The position numbers and the translations under genes are program-made. The notes beneath the pieces are model-generated. The model saw only the letters and a list, made by a program, of their open reading frames with translations. It had not been told where the DNA came from and did no database searches. Positions 54,848 through 63,395 of a stretch of DNA of 64,000 nucleotides are shown piece by piece. The DNA lies in the NCBI RefSeq assembly GCF_023502205.1, contig NZ_JAMFLG010000009.1:88293-152292 (forward strand). The letters run 5' to 3'. How positions within the stretch are numbered: position 1 is the stretch's first letter; each line of letters opens with the position of its first letter. This DNA comes from Aquiflexum sp. TKW24L (lineage in GTDB: Bacteria > Bacteroidota > Bacteroidia > Cytophagales > Cyclobacteriaceae).

Positions 54848-54871
54848 TTGCAAGGTTCCAAAGTTGTAAAG
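54848..54871 (+). repeat. Left word-repeat arm flanking the four-helix-bundle gene
   Basis: A tract of words such as TTGCAAGGTTCCAAAGTTG lies between trpE and the small gene. Its 24 bases match the reverse complement of 55347-55370 at 17 of 24 positions. Both arms are built from similar short words, so the symmetry may partly reflect low complexity. Confidence 0.5.
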
Positions 54872-54904
54872 TTGGTTTGATGCTCAATTTAAAAAGATAT
54901 CGTA

Positions 54905-55291
54905 ATGGCAAAGATTGATTCCTTTGAAGATTTGAATGTGTGGAAAGAAGCAGTAAGGATAGCTGTCGAAATCTATCGAATAGCTGACATTGCGCCTTTA
55001 AAAAATGATTACAAATCTAGAGATCAGCTTATCGGTGCCGCTATTTCTATTTCAAATAACATTGCCGAAGGTTTTGAATACAATAACAACAAGGTATTTG
55101 TGAAATTTCTACATTATTCAAAAGGTTCAGCAGGGGAGGTTAGAAGCCAACTTGCCGTATTAGTAAAAGCAGGAAGAGTTCAGAATGAAGATTATCAAAA
55201 ATTGAAAATTGAACTGATCATTTTGTCGAGCGAAATCAAAGCATTTATCAATTACCTCCAAAAACTAATAAATGATTCAGAAAAAAAATAA
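54905..55291 (+). CDS. Four-helix-bundle protein (S23/IVS type)
   Basis: A 128-residue protein of the S23-type four-helix-bundle family (TIGR02436), which is also found in 23S rRNA intervening sequences and is related to the Avd protein of diversity-generating retroelements. All helices are visible: SFEDLNVWKEAVRIAVEIY, DQLIGAAISISNNIAEGFEY, KFLHYSKGSAGEVRSQLAVL and IELIILSSEIKAFINYLQKL. It sits between trpE and trpG, interrupting the normal order and flanked by word repeats. No tryptophan role is known for it. Genes of this family are widely scattered in Bacteroidetes, so mobility is a possibility. Confidence 0.9.
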   Translation: MAKIDSFEDLNVWKEAVRIAVEIYRIADIAPLKNDYKSRDQLIGAAISISNNIAEGFEYNNNKVFVKFLHYSKGSAGEVRSQLAVLVKAGRVQNEDYQKLKIELIILSSEIKAFINYLQKLINDSEKK

Positions 55292-55346
55292 TAGGTAAAA
55301 AAACATTGTAAATACTTGTATACGTTGGTTTAGCAAAACCTTAAAA

Positions 55347-55370
55347 CCTTGAAACATTTCAACCTTCCAA
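55347..55370 (-). repeat. Right word-repeat arm flanking the four-helix-bundle gene
   Basis: The plus strand reads CCTTGAAACATTTCAACC-type words between the small gene and trpG. It is the partial inverted counterpart of the arm at 54848-54871 (17 of 24 positions). Confidence 0.5.
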
Positions 55371-55381
55371 TATTTTAATAA

Positions 55382-55948
55382 ATGAAACTCCTAGTACTAG
55401 ACAATTACGACTCCTTTACCTACAACCTGGTTTATATCATCAGGAGATTGGGGTATGGGGGTATAATGGAAATTTATAGAAATGACAAAATCAATTTGGA
55501 TGATGTGGGTGTTTATGACAAAATCTTGCTCTCACCCGGTCCAGGTGTTCCTGCTGAGGCGGGGATTATGCCTGAATTGCTGAGAACATATTCCTCAACC
55601 AAGGATATCTTGGGAATTTGCCTTGGACATCAAGCTATCGGAGAGACCTTTGGAGGTACTTTAAACAACCTCTCGGAAGTAGTTCACGGACTTGCTTCAG
55701 AGGTGAAAGTCGTGGAAGACTTGATCTTCAAAGGACTTCCCGAGAAATTCAAAATCGGAAGGTATCATTCTTGGGTGATCAATGAACAGACACTTTCACC
55801 TGATTTGGAAGTCACTGCCAGAACACCCGATGGACAAATCATGGGTGTGAGGCATAAGGAATTCAAAGTCCGCGGTCTGCAGTTCCATCCCGAATCGGTG
55901 TTGACAGAACATGGCTTAGAGATGATGAGAAATTGGCTGGAAAGCTGA
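55382..55948 (+). CDS. trpG: Anthranilate synthase component II (glutamine amidotransferase)
   Basis: Supplies ammonia from glutamine to TrpE. It has 188 residues. The class I amidotransferase triad is visible: nucleophile C80 in LGICLGHQAIGE, then His and Glu in LQFHPESVLTEHG. The LLSPGPGVPAEAG oxyanion region is also present. The same subunit may serve p-aminobenzoate synthesis, as in some Bacteroidetes, but no pabB is adjacent. It is followed by a 215-base low-complexity spacer before trpD. Confidence 0.96.
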   Translation: MKLLVLDNYDSFTYNLVYIIRRLGYGGIMEIYRNDKINLDDVGVYDKILLSPGPGVPAEAGIMPELLRTYSSTKDILGICLGHQAIGETFGGTLNNLSEVVHGLASEVKVVEDLIFKGLPEKFKIGRYHSWVINEQTLSPDLEVTARTPDGQIMGVRHKEFKVRGLQFHPESVLTEHGLEMMRNWLES

Positions 55949-56163
55949 TGAAAGGAAGATGGGGGAGGGATGAAGGATGAAGTAGTTGGGAAGTAGGAAG
56001 TAGGAGGTTGGGAAGGTTGGAGGTTCGGAAGTACCAAGTATTAAGTACCAAGCATGAAGTGTCCAAAAATTAGACCCAAGCCCGATAACCATTAACCAAT
56101 TAAACAATTAACCAATAACCAATAACCAATAACCCATAACCAATTAACCATTAACCACCAAGC
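55949..56163. repeat. Low-complexity spacer between trpG and trpD
   Basis: Two tract types lie in tandem. The first is purine-rich with words such as GAAGTAGGAAGTAGGAGG (55980-56060). The second is made of TTAACCAATAACCAAT-type words (56093-56155). No promoter, terminator or ORF of note is visible. Confidence 0.8.
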
Positions 56164-57177
56164 ATGAAAGACATACTCAACCACTTGATAGAACACCGGA
56201 GCCTTTCGAAAGATCAGGCAAAGGAAGTTTTGAAGAAAATCACTTCAGGTTCATACAATTCCAGTCAGATCGCGGCTTTCCTGACCGTGTACCTGATGAG
56301 AAGCATCACCGTAGAGGAATTGGGCGGATTTAGAGAAGCGATGTTGGAGCTGTGCATTCCTGTAGAAATATCGGAATATGATGCCATGGACCTTTGTGGC
56401 ACAGGCGGTGATGGAAAGGATACTTTCAATATCTCTACCCTAGCTTCATTTATCGTGGCCGGCGCAGGACAAAATGTTGCCAAACATGGAAATATCGGCG
56501 TATCCTCGATTTGTGGTTCTTCTAACCTTTTGGCCCACTTTGGATATGAGTTTACCAATGACATTGGCCAAATCAGAAAGAGCCTCGACGAAGCAGGAAT
56601 CTGTTTTCTGCATGCGCCGCTATTCCACCCTGCTATGAAAAATGTAGGTCCCATCCGAAAAGAATTGGGCGTAAAGACATTTTTCAATATGTTGGGCCCG
56701 ATGGTCAATCCGAGTTTTCCTAAAAAACAATTGGTCGGGGTTTTCAGTCTTGAGTTGGCGAGGCTGTACGCTTACCTCTATCAGGAACATGATGGAAACT
56801 TTAGCATCTTGCATGCCATGGACGGCTATGATGAGATTTCTCTCACGGGTGACTTCAAAATAATTTCCAATTCCGGGGAAAAACTCCTCAGTCCAGAGAG
56901 TATTGGCTTGCCCAAAATCACTCCTGATTCCATCTTAGGTGGTGAGACGGTAGCCGAATCCGCCAGAATATTTGACAATATATTAAAAGGAAAAGGCACC
57001 ATTCCACAAAATTCTGTTGTCCTTGCCAATGCTGCTGCGGCGCTCCTGACGGCTGATCCTGAATTGGGATTTGCATATGCCTTGGAAAAAGCAAAGGACT
57101 CACTTTATGGAGGAAATGCTTTGAAAGTTTTCAATGCCTTGGTAAATCCAAAAACAACCGTTTCATTTTCAAACTGA
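56164..57177 (+). CDS. trpD: Anthranilate phosphoribosyltransferase
   Basis: Transfers phosphoribose from PRPP to anthranilate. It has 337 residues. The PRPP-binding glycine-rich loop DLCGTGGDGKDTFNIST is at about 77-93, and the KHGNIGVSSICGSSNLLAHFG region follows. The KKQLVGVFSLELARLYAYL segment is also typical. The trpC start lies five bases after its stop, so the downstream genes are tightly coupled. Confidence 0.97.
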   Translation: MKDILNHLIEHRSLSKDQAKEVLKKITSGSYNSSQIAAFLTVYLMRSITVEELGGFREAMLELCIPVEISEYDAMDLCGTGGDGKDTFNISTLASFIVAGAGQNVAKHGNIGVSSICGSSNLLAHFGYEFTNDIGQIRKSLDEAGICFLHAPLFHPAMKNVGPIRKELGVKTFFNMLGPMVNPSFPKKQLVGVFSLELARLYAYLYQEHDGNFSILHAMDGYDEISLTGDFKIISNSGEKLLSPESIGLPKITPDSILGGETVAESARIFDNILKGKGTIPQNSVVLANAAAALLTADPELGFAYALEKAKDSLYGGNALKVFNALVNPKTTVSFSN

Positions 57178-57182
57178 TCATA

Positions 57183-57998
57183 ATGAATATTCTAGATAAA
57201 ATTATTGCCCACAAAAAATTAGAAGTTGCGGAGAAAAGCAGCTTGGTACCTGTGAAGTTGCTGGAACAAAGTGTCTACTTTGACGGCAGCATCGTGTCGA
57301 TGAAAAAGTATATCAAACACGAAGACAAGACAGGTATCATCGCTGAATTCAAAAGAAAATCCCCTTCCAAAGGAGCTATCAATACCAATTCCTTAGTGGA
57401 GACAGTCAGCATCGGCTATATGCAGGCAGGCGCTTCGGCCTTGTCCATTTTGACTGACAAAGAGTTTTTTGGTGGAAAAAATGAAGACATGACAACAGCC
57501 AGAAAATTCAATTTCTGCCCTATTCTTCGGAAGGATTTTATCATCGACGAGTACCAAATCATCGAAGCCAAGTCTATAGGAGCCGATTGTATCTTGCTGA
57601 TCGCGGCAGCTTTGGAACCAAAAAAGCTTAAAGAATTGGCCGTTTTTGCACATTCTTTGGGTTTGGAAGTATTGATGGAAGTCCATGATGGGGACGAATT
57701 GGATGCTTCTCTAAACGAACATTTGGATTTGATCGGAGTCAACAACAGAAGCCTGAAGACCTTCGAAGTCTCTTTGGAAACATCCTTTGACCTTGTCGAT
57801 AGAATTCCTTCAGACTTTATCAAAATCTCAGAATCAGGAATCTCCAAGGCAGAAACTCTGGTGTCGCTGAAAAATGCCGGATTTGATGGATTCCTCATCG
57901 GGGAAAATTTTATGAAATATGCCCGTCCTGAGCAGGCAGCATATAATTTCATGCATGAATACCGCAGATTGTTGATTGAAAACCAATCCATTGCCTAA
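57183..57998 (+). CDS. trpC: Indole-3-glycerol-phosphate synthase
   Basis: Closes the indole ring from CdRP, a TIM-barrel enzyme of 271 residues. The catalytic lysine region EFKRKSPSKGAI and the phosphate-binding DLIGVNNRSLKTFEVSLET and SESGISKAE segments are clear. It is a separate protein, not fused to TrpF as in enterobacteria. trpF begins five bases after its stop (ATG 58003), which supports cotranslation. Confidence 0.97.
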   Translation: MNILDKIIAHKKLEVAEKSSLVPVKLLEQSVYFDGSIVSMKKYIKHEDKTGIIAEFKRKSPSKGAINTNSLVETVSIGYMQAGASALSILTDKEFFGGKNEDMTTARKFNFCPILRKDFIIDEYQIIEAKSIGADCILLIAAALEPKKLKELAVFAHSLGLEVLMEVHDGDELDASLNEHLDLIGVNNRSLKTFEVSLETSFDLVDRIPSDFIKISESGISKAETLVSLKNAGFDGFLIGENFMKYARPEQAAYNFMHEYRRLLIENQSIA

Positions 57999-58002
57999 TA
58001 AC

Positions 58003-58629
58003 ATGAAGCTAAAAGTCTGTGGCATGCGAGAATCCGCCAACGTCAAAAATCTGTTGGATGATGTCCAACCGGATTGGATGGGGCTGATTTTCTATCCGGC
58101 TTCGCCAAGGTTTGTGGACGATATCCAAGCTGATTGGATTAGAGAAACAGACATCAGGAAAGTCGGTGTTTTCGTAGATGCCTCTCTTTCGGAAATAACA
58201 GAGAAAGTCCAAAAGTTTGGGCTTTCCACACTTCAACTTCACGGGGAAGAAAGTGCTGAGGAGGTAAAAAAAATAAAGGAGAAAACCGGTTTGGAGATTT
58301 TCAAGGTATTCTCCATCGACAAAAACATCGATTGGAAGCATTTGGAGGGTTATCTTCCACACGTGGACTACTTCCTTTTCGATACTTTCACCCATGCTTA
58401 TGGCGGAAGCGGCAAAACCTTTAATTGGAAAATTCTATTAGATTATCGTTTTGACAAACCCTTTCTGCTTAGCGGTGGTTTAACCATTGGACACTTAGAT
58501 TCTATAAAGGATTTGAAATCCAAAGTGCCCCAATTGCAAGGCTTGGATATCAACTCCAAATTTGAAATCGAACCTGGACTGAAGGACATTGACTTGGTTT
58601 CTGAATTCAAAAAGTCATTAAAATTTTAA
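58003..58629 (+). CDS. trpF: Phosphoribosylanthranilate isomerase
   Basis: Isomerises phosphoribosylanthranilate to CdRP, a TIM-barrel of 208 residues. KVCGMRESANV at the N-terminus holds the catalytic Cys region, and DWMGLIFYPASPRFVDD and FDTFTHAYGGSGKTFNW follow. The frame extends to TTG 57976 inside trpC, but the ATG at 58003 is the natural start. The following spacer to trpB contains GTCTTGTGTC-type repeats. Confidence 0.95.
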   Translation: MKLKVCGMRESANVKNLLDDVQPDWMGLIFYPASPRFVDDIQADWIRETDIRKVGVFVDASLSEITEKVQKFGLSTLQLHGEESAEEVKKIKEKTGLEIFKVFSIDKNIDWKHLEGYLPHVDYFLFDTFTHAYGGSGKTFNWKILLDYRFDKPFLLSGGLTIGHLDSIKDLKSKVPQLQGLDINSKFEIEPGLKDIDLVSEFKKSLKF

Positions 58630-58691
58630 AATGAATCGTAAGCTTAGATTGTCTTGAATCTTGTGTCTTGTGTCTAAAATCTTAACAAAAA
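58630..58691. repeat. Short word-repeat spacer between trpF and trpB
   Basis: A 62-base spacer contains the repeated unit CTTGTGTCTTGTGTC near 58658-58676. It is another low-complexity tract of the operon; no ORF or promoter is visible. Confidence 0.6.
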
Positions 58692-59870
58692 ATGATCAAA
58701 ATCGACGAAAAAGGCTTTTATGGAAAATTCGGTGGGGCATATATTCCTGAGATGCTCCATCCAAATATTGAGGAACTCAGAGAAAACTACGAGCAGATTA
58801 TGGCCACTCCTGAATTTCAAAAAGAATTCAGAAGCTTGCTCAAAGACTTTGTCGGAAGACCGACTCCATTGTATTTCGCTTCCAGACTTTCCGAAAAGTA
58901 TGGTGCCAAAATCTATCTCAAAAGAGAAGACCTTTGCCATACCGGAGCACATAAGGTGAATAATACTGTGGGTCAGATTATCATGGCCAAAAAGCTCGGG
59001 AAGAAGCGCATAATTGCAGAAACTGGTGCGGGACAACATGGTGTCGCCACCGCAACAGTTTGTGCGCTGATGGGAATGGATTGCACGATTTATATGGGTG
59101 CAGTCGATATCCAAAGACAGCGACCGAATGTAGAGCGTATGAAAATCCTTGGAGCCAAGGTTGTCCCTGCGACTTCCGGAAGCCAAACTCTTAAGGACGC
59201 CACCAATGAAGCGATGCGCCAATGGATCAACAATCCCGTTGATACACATTATATCATCGGTTCGGTGGTAGGGCCACATCCTTATCCTGAGATGGTCGCA
59301 AGATTTCAGTCTGTCATATCCGAGGAAATCAAATGGCAGCTGAAAGAAAAAGAAGGCACTGAATACCCGGACTTAGTTATCGCCTGTGTAGGCGGAGGAA
59401 GTAATGCAGCAGGAGCATTTTACCATTATTACAATGTTCCCCAAGTGAGATTGGTGGCTGTGGAAGCCGCCGGTCTAGGCGTAACTTCAGGAAAATCCGC
59501 TGCGACCACTGTTTTGGGAACTTCAGGAATCCTGCACGGCAGCAAGACTTTGCTGATGCAGACGGAAGATGGGCAGGTGGTCGAGCCACATTCCATTTCG
59601 GCAGGACTGGATTATCCCGGAATCGGACCCGTACATGCGCACTTGTTTGATATCGGAAGAGCAGAATTCGTAGCAGTGGAAGATGAAGATGCCATGAAAG
59701 CAGGAATTGAACTGAGCCGGACAGAAGGAATCATTCCGGCTATCGAAACGGCACATGCGATCCATGCCTTGAACCTGATCGAATACAGCAAAGATGACGT
59801 TATCGTAATCAACCTTTCAGGAAGAGGAGACAAGGATTTGGATACTTATATCAAATGGGGAGGCTATTGA
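58692..59870 (+). CDS. trpB: Tryptophan synthase beta chain
   Basis: Condenses indole with serine, PLP-dependent, 392 residues. The PLP lysine is K88 in [11 protein letters not shown]. The [13 protein letters not shown] region and the phosphate-binding [10 protein letters not shown] follow, as does the [10 protein letters not shown] end. This is the standard TrpB1 that pairs with TrpA, encoded 157 bases downstream after a low-complexity spacer. Confidence 0.98.
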   Translation: MIKIDEKGFYGKFGGAYIPEMLHPNIEELRENYEQIMATPEFQKEFRSLLKDFVGRPTPLYFASRLSEKYGAKIYLKREDLCHTGAHKVNNTVGQIIMAKKLGKKRIIAETGAGQHGVATATVCALMGMDCTIYMGAVDIQRQRPNVERMKILGAKVVPATSGSQTLKDATNEAMRQWINNPVDTHYIIGSVVGPHPYPEMVARFQSVISEEIKWQLKEKEGTEYPDLVIACVGGGSNAAGAFYHYYNVPQVRLVAVEAAGLGVTSGKSAATTVLGTSGILHGSKTLLMQTEDGQVVEPHSISAGLDYPGIGPVHAHLFDIGRAEFVAVEDEDAMKAGIELSRTEGIIPAIETAHAIHALNLIEYSKDDVIVINLSGRGDKDLDTYIKWGGY

Positions 59871-60027
59871 CAAGTACGAAGTACGAAGTCGGAAGTACGA
59901 TGAAGACAGAAGACGGAAGACGGAAGTTTTTAAACCATCATCTTCCTCCGTCCTAGTTTTGACTCAATTTCCAACTTTTAACGAAAACCAATCTCATGTC
60001 TTTTGTCTCACATCTCACGTCTTACCC
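59871..60027. repeat. Low-complexity spacer between trpB and trpA
   Basis: Words such as AGTACGAAGTACGAAGTCGG and GAAGACGGAAGACGGAAG fill the first 60 bases. The complementary-looking CTTCCTCCGTC follows near 59942-59952 and could form a weak hairpin with GACGGAAG at 59919-59926. No ORF or promoter is seen. Confidence 0.75.
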
Positions 60028-60801
60028 ATGAATCGGATAGATAAATTATTTCAATCAAAAAAAGAGCGGGTGCTCTCCATATATTTCACGGCAGGTTTTC
60101 CAAAACTAGAGGATACCCTGACCATCATGCAGGCCATCGAGTCGGCAGGTGCTGATATCATCGAAGTGGGAGTTCCGTATTCAGATCCAATTGCTGACGG
60201 ACCTACCATTCAAGACAGCAATCAGATTGCCTTGGACAATGGCATGAGCCTGAAAAAGCTTTTTGAGCAATTGCAGGAAATGCGTCAAAGTGTTTCTTTA
60301 CCTGTAGTCCTGATGGGATACCTCAACCCGATCATCCAATACGGGATGGAAGCTTTTTGTAAAAAATGTCAGGAAGTTGGCGTGGATGGACTGATTCTTC
60401 CCGACCTTCCTATGCAGCAATACTTGGATGAATTCAAGGAAGTTTTTGACAAGTATGACCTTTGCAACACCTTTTTGATTTCCCCGCAAACCAGTGAAAA
60501 GAGAATCTTGGAAATTGATACCCACTCCAATGGATTCATTTATATGGTCTCTGCGCATAGTATTACAGGTGCAAGAACAGGGATTTCCGAGGAACAGATT
60601 GCCTATTTCCAAAGAGTGGAGTCCATGAATCTAAAAAATCCAAGATTGATTGGGTTTGGGATTTCTGATTCCGAGACTTTCACCACCGCTTCCAAATATG
60701 GAAACGGCGCCATCATTGGCAGCGCATTTATCAAAAAAATCAAAGACAGTCAGGACTTAAAATCTGACATTGAAACTTACATACAGTCCGTAATCCATTG
60801 A
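60028..60801 (+). CDS. trpA: Tryptophan synthase alpha chain
   Basis: Releases indole from indole-3-glycerol phosphate; TIM barrel of 257 residues. Catalytic E46 and D57 are in IIEVGVPYSDPIADGPT, and the loop SITGARTGIS corresponds to loop 6. The frame begins at 59959, but the first 23 codons are part of the low-complexity spacer, so ATG 60028 (MNRIDKLFQSKKERVLSIYF) is chosen. It is followed four bases later by the DAHP synthase gene. Confidence 0.96.
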   Translation: MNRIDKLFQSKKERVLSIYFTAGFPKLEDTLTIMQAIESAGADIIEVGVPYSDPIADGPTIQDSNQIALDNGMSLKKLFEQLQEMRQSVSLPVVLMGYLNPIIQYGMEAFCKKCQEVGVDGLILPDLPMQQYLDEFKEVFDKYDLCNTFLISPQTSEKRILEIDTHSNGFIYMVSAHSITGARTGISEEQIAYFQRVESMNLKNPRLIGFGISDSETFTTASKYGNGAIIGSAFIKKIKDSQDLKSDIETYIQSVIH

Positions 60802-60805
60802 AATT

Positions 60806-61825
60806 ATGATTGTCCAATTAAAAGAAGAAATCACCGTTTTGCAAAAAGACAAACTGATCAACGAGATCAGTCAGATCGGCTATAAGATTACCGAGGTCAA
60901 AACCCAATTGGGAGATTACCTGATCGGGATCGGCAAAAACGATTTTGATATCCGCAAAATCGGTCAGCAGGAAGGCATCAAAGACATCCATATCGTTTCG
61001 GACGAGTACAAGCTTGTCTCCAAAAAATGGAAAGTCAAACCGACTTCCATCGATCTTGGCGATGGCGTATTTATCAAAGACGGCGACATGGCCATCATGG
61101 CCGGACCTTGTTCGATTGAGTCGGAAGACCAAATCGTCAAAATCATCAACCACCTCAAAGCCACCGGCATCACCATAATGCGGGGAGGAGTTTTCAAACC
61201 GCGTTCCAGTCCGTATGCGTTTCGCGGTTTGGGAATCGATGGCTTGAAACTTTGGTATAGTTTGGCCAAAGAAGCCGGGATCAAAATCGTATCTGAAGTC
61301 ATGCAGGTTTCCCAAATCGAGGAGATGTATCCCTACGTGGATGTGTATCAGGTTGGAGCGAGGAATACCCAAAACTTCAATCTCTTGGATGAATTGGGGA
61401 AAGTGGACAAAGCCGTGATGATCAAAAGGGGGATTTCAGGTACCATTGAGGAATTACTCCAATCTGCGGAGTATGTTTTTTCGGGAGGAAATGAAAAATT
61501 GATTCTGTGCGAAAGAGGAATCCGTACTTACGAAAGAGCAAGCCGAAATACCTTGGACCTGAATGCAGTTCCTGTTTTGAAAGCAAAGTCCCATCTTCCG
61601 GTGATCGTAGATCCTTCCCACGGCATCGGAATCAGGGAATATGTATCTCAAATGGCGCTTGCGGGTGTGATGGCAGGAGCAGACGGGATCATCTATGAAA
61701 CCCACGAGATTCCTGAAAAAGCCTATTCAGATGGCCAACAGACTTTGGATTTTGCACAAAGTGCCTTGTTGTCCGATTGGATCAGGAAGACATTTGCCAT
61801 GAGAAAAACCTTCACTTTGCTTTGA
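60806..61825 (+). CDS. 3-deoxy-7-phosphoheptulonate (DAHP) synthase, class I-beta
   Basis: First step of the shikimate pathway: PEP plus erythrose 4-phosphate. It has 339 residues with an N-terminal ferredoxin-like regulatory domain (MIVQLKEEITVLQKDKLINE, about 1-70) and a TIM-barrel with MAGPCSIESEDQIVKI, GGVFKPRSSPYAFRG and VIVDPSHGIGI. No chorismate mutase domain is fused, unlike many Bacteroidetes versions. Its place directly after trpA suggests that it serves and is regulated with tryptophan synthesis. Confidence 0.95.
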   Translation: MIVQLKEEITVLQKDKLINEISQIGYKITEVKTQLGDYLIGIGKNDFDIRKIGQQEGIKDIHIVSDEYKLVSKKWKVKPTSIDLGDGVFIKDGDMAIMAGPCSIESEDQIVKIINHLKATGITIMRGGVFKPRSSPYAFRGLGIDGLKLWYSLAKEAGIKIVSEVMQVSQIEEMYPYVDVYQVGARNTQNFNLLDELGKVDKAVMIKRGISGTIEELLQSAEYVFSGGNEKLILCERGIRTYERASRNTLDLNAVPVLKAKSHLPVIVDPSHGIGIREYVSQMALAGVMAGADGIIYETHEIPEKAYSDGQQTLDFAQSALLSDWIRKTFAMRKTFTLL

Positions 61826-62130
61826 TCGTCGTGTTTAGATAGGTTTTGGTTTTGGATCGTAGGTTTTGTTAATTTTGAAAAAAAGTATTAAGGTGGTGAT
61901 TGGTTTAATGTAGAATTGGAAATTAAATTCAACAAAATTCTTCAATCATCAAATCATTTAAATTAATTCCCTAACGAGTTCAAAAATCAATTCGAGGTTT
62001 TGAATTTCAAAATGGCGGGCTGTCGACTGTCGTCTATCGACTATGGACATTTTTCCGCGAATTATTTGATTGAAATTCTCATTAAATATTTAATGGGAAA
62101 AATTAGAATATACAACCCAAATATAGAATA
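61826..62130. other. Intergenic region before phenylalanine hydroxylase
   Basis: A 305-base gap. It contains a TAATTTTG -7 box at 61870-61877 with a TTG 21 bases upstream (61846-61848), which could drive phhA from a long leader. It also contains a short word repeat (GACTGTCGTCTATCGACTATGG-like, near 62022-62045). No gene is visible. Confidence 0.5.
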
Positions 62131-62913
62131 ATGAATAAACCCAAAGACTGGGTCTTTTCAGACCCGAGATTACAAAAATTGGAGCAGGAATATGCTGCTT
62201 ACAGGAAGGAGGATTTTGAAGTGTGGCGGATTCTTTTCGAAAGACAGATCGTCAATCTTCCCAAAGCCGCTTCCAAAGCCTACTTGGAAGGGATCAAAGA
62301 AATCAACTTCACAGCAGACAAGATTGCGGATTTTGAAGACGTCAACAGCAGGTTGGCCAGTACCACAGGTTGGCAAATCCAAGTTGTTCCTGGTTTGATT
62401 GATGATGACCTTTTCTTTGGCCTGATGAATAACAAAAGATTTTGTTCGTCGACTTGGATGAGAAAAATGGAGCAGTTGGATTACCTCGAAGAGCCTGACA
62501 TGTTTCATGATGCCTTTGCGCACATGCCGATGCTGACCAATCAACCTTATGTGGATTTTCTTGAAAATCTCAGCGGATTGGCACTGAAGCATATTGATAA
62601 CAAATGGGCTATCGAACTCCTTTCCAGAATTTATTGGTTTACCATTGAATTCGGTTTGATCCGAGAAGATGGGCAAATCAAAATCTATGGAGCAGGCATC
62701 CTGAGTTCCGCAGGTGAAACCAAATACAGCCTTTCGGATGAACCCGCGCATTATAATTATGATGTCAAAAGGATTTTGAATACGCCTTATTGGAAGGACA
62801 AATTCCAGGACAAATATTTCATCATTGAAAGCTATGAGCAGTTGTTTGAATCCCTTCCGGAGATCGAGGAAGTTTTGGAGGAAATGGTGACGGAGGAAAT
62901 GGATAAGAATTAA
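62131..62913 (+). CDS. phhA: Phenylalanine 4-monooxygenase
   Basis: Tetrahydropterin-dependent hydroxylase that makes tyrosine from phenylalanine. It has 260 residues, catalytic domain only, as in other bacteria. The iron ligands H126 and H131 (DMFHDAFAHMPML) and E173 (WFTIEFGLIRED) form the 2-His-1-Glu triad. No pterin carbinolamine dehydratase is adjacent. It lies after the trp operon on the same strand, separated by 305 bases, and is probably its own transcript. Confidence 0.96.
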   Translation: MNKPKDWVFSDPRLQKLEQEYAAYRKEDFEVWRILFERQIVNLPKAASKAYLEGIKEINFTADKIADFEDVNSRLASTTGWQIQVVPGLIDDDLFFGLMNNKRFCSSTWMRKMEQLDYLEEPDMFHDAFAHMPMLTNQPYVDFLENLSGLALKHIDNKWAIELLSRIYWFTIEFGLIREDGQIKIYGAGILSSAGETKYSLSDEPAHYNYDVKRILNTPYWKDKFQDKYFIIESYEQLFESLPEIEEVLEEMVTEEMDKN

Positions 62914-62929
62914 GAATGATGAATATTGG

Positions 62930-63300
62930 TAGAGGTGAAAGGTAAGAGGAATTGAAAGGTTGGATGAATTGATTTCGCTGGTAATTACAAATAACTTACC
63001 CTTGTCACTTCGAACGCAGAGAGAAGTCTTTGGGAAAGGATGAAAGATGAAGGTTTGGTAAAAGGTTAGAGGTGAAAGGTAAGAGGAATAGAGAGGTTGG
63101 AGTTATAGAATCGTTGGTTATAGAAAAACTTACCCTTGTCACTTCGAACGCAGAGAGAAGTCTTTAGGAAAGGATGAAGACGGAAGGCGGAGGATGGTAA
63201 ATGGTAAGAGGTGAAAGGTAAGAGGAATTGAGAGGTTGGGGGTATAGAATTCGTTGGTTATAGAAAAACTTATCTTTGTCACTTCCTACCCAATGAGTAG
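62930..63300. repeat. Composite palindromic repeat, three tandem units
   Basis: Three units of 134-140 bases lie between phhA and hisH. Each starts with the module GGTGAAAGGTAAGAGGAAT and then carries a module with TTGTCACTTCG and CTTCGAACGCAGAGAGAAGT; these are at about 63001, 63135 and 63276. The third copy is degenerate. The palindrome ACTTC...GAAGT can fold. The same composite occurs inverted at 47433-47655. Confidence 0.88.
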
Positions 63301-63395
63301 TGTTTTCTAGGCTTTCCTAGGATACATAAAAATATAAACCGAACATTTGAGGAGGGAAATTTCAAATCTTTCACCTCGAATTTCAAATTTAGATA

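Noticed and set aside
62930..63300. Tandem repeats considered as a CRISPR array
   Set aside because: Units of 134-140 bases consist of repeat throughout, with no short direct repeats separated by unique spacers of equal length, and no cas genes are nearby.
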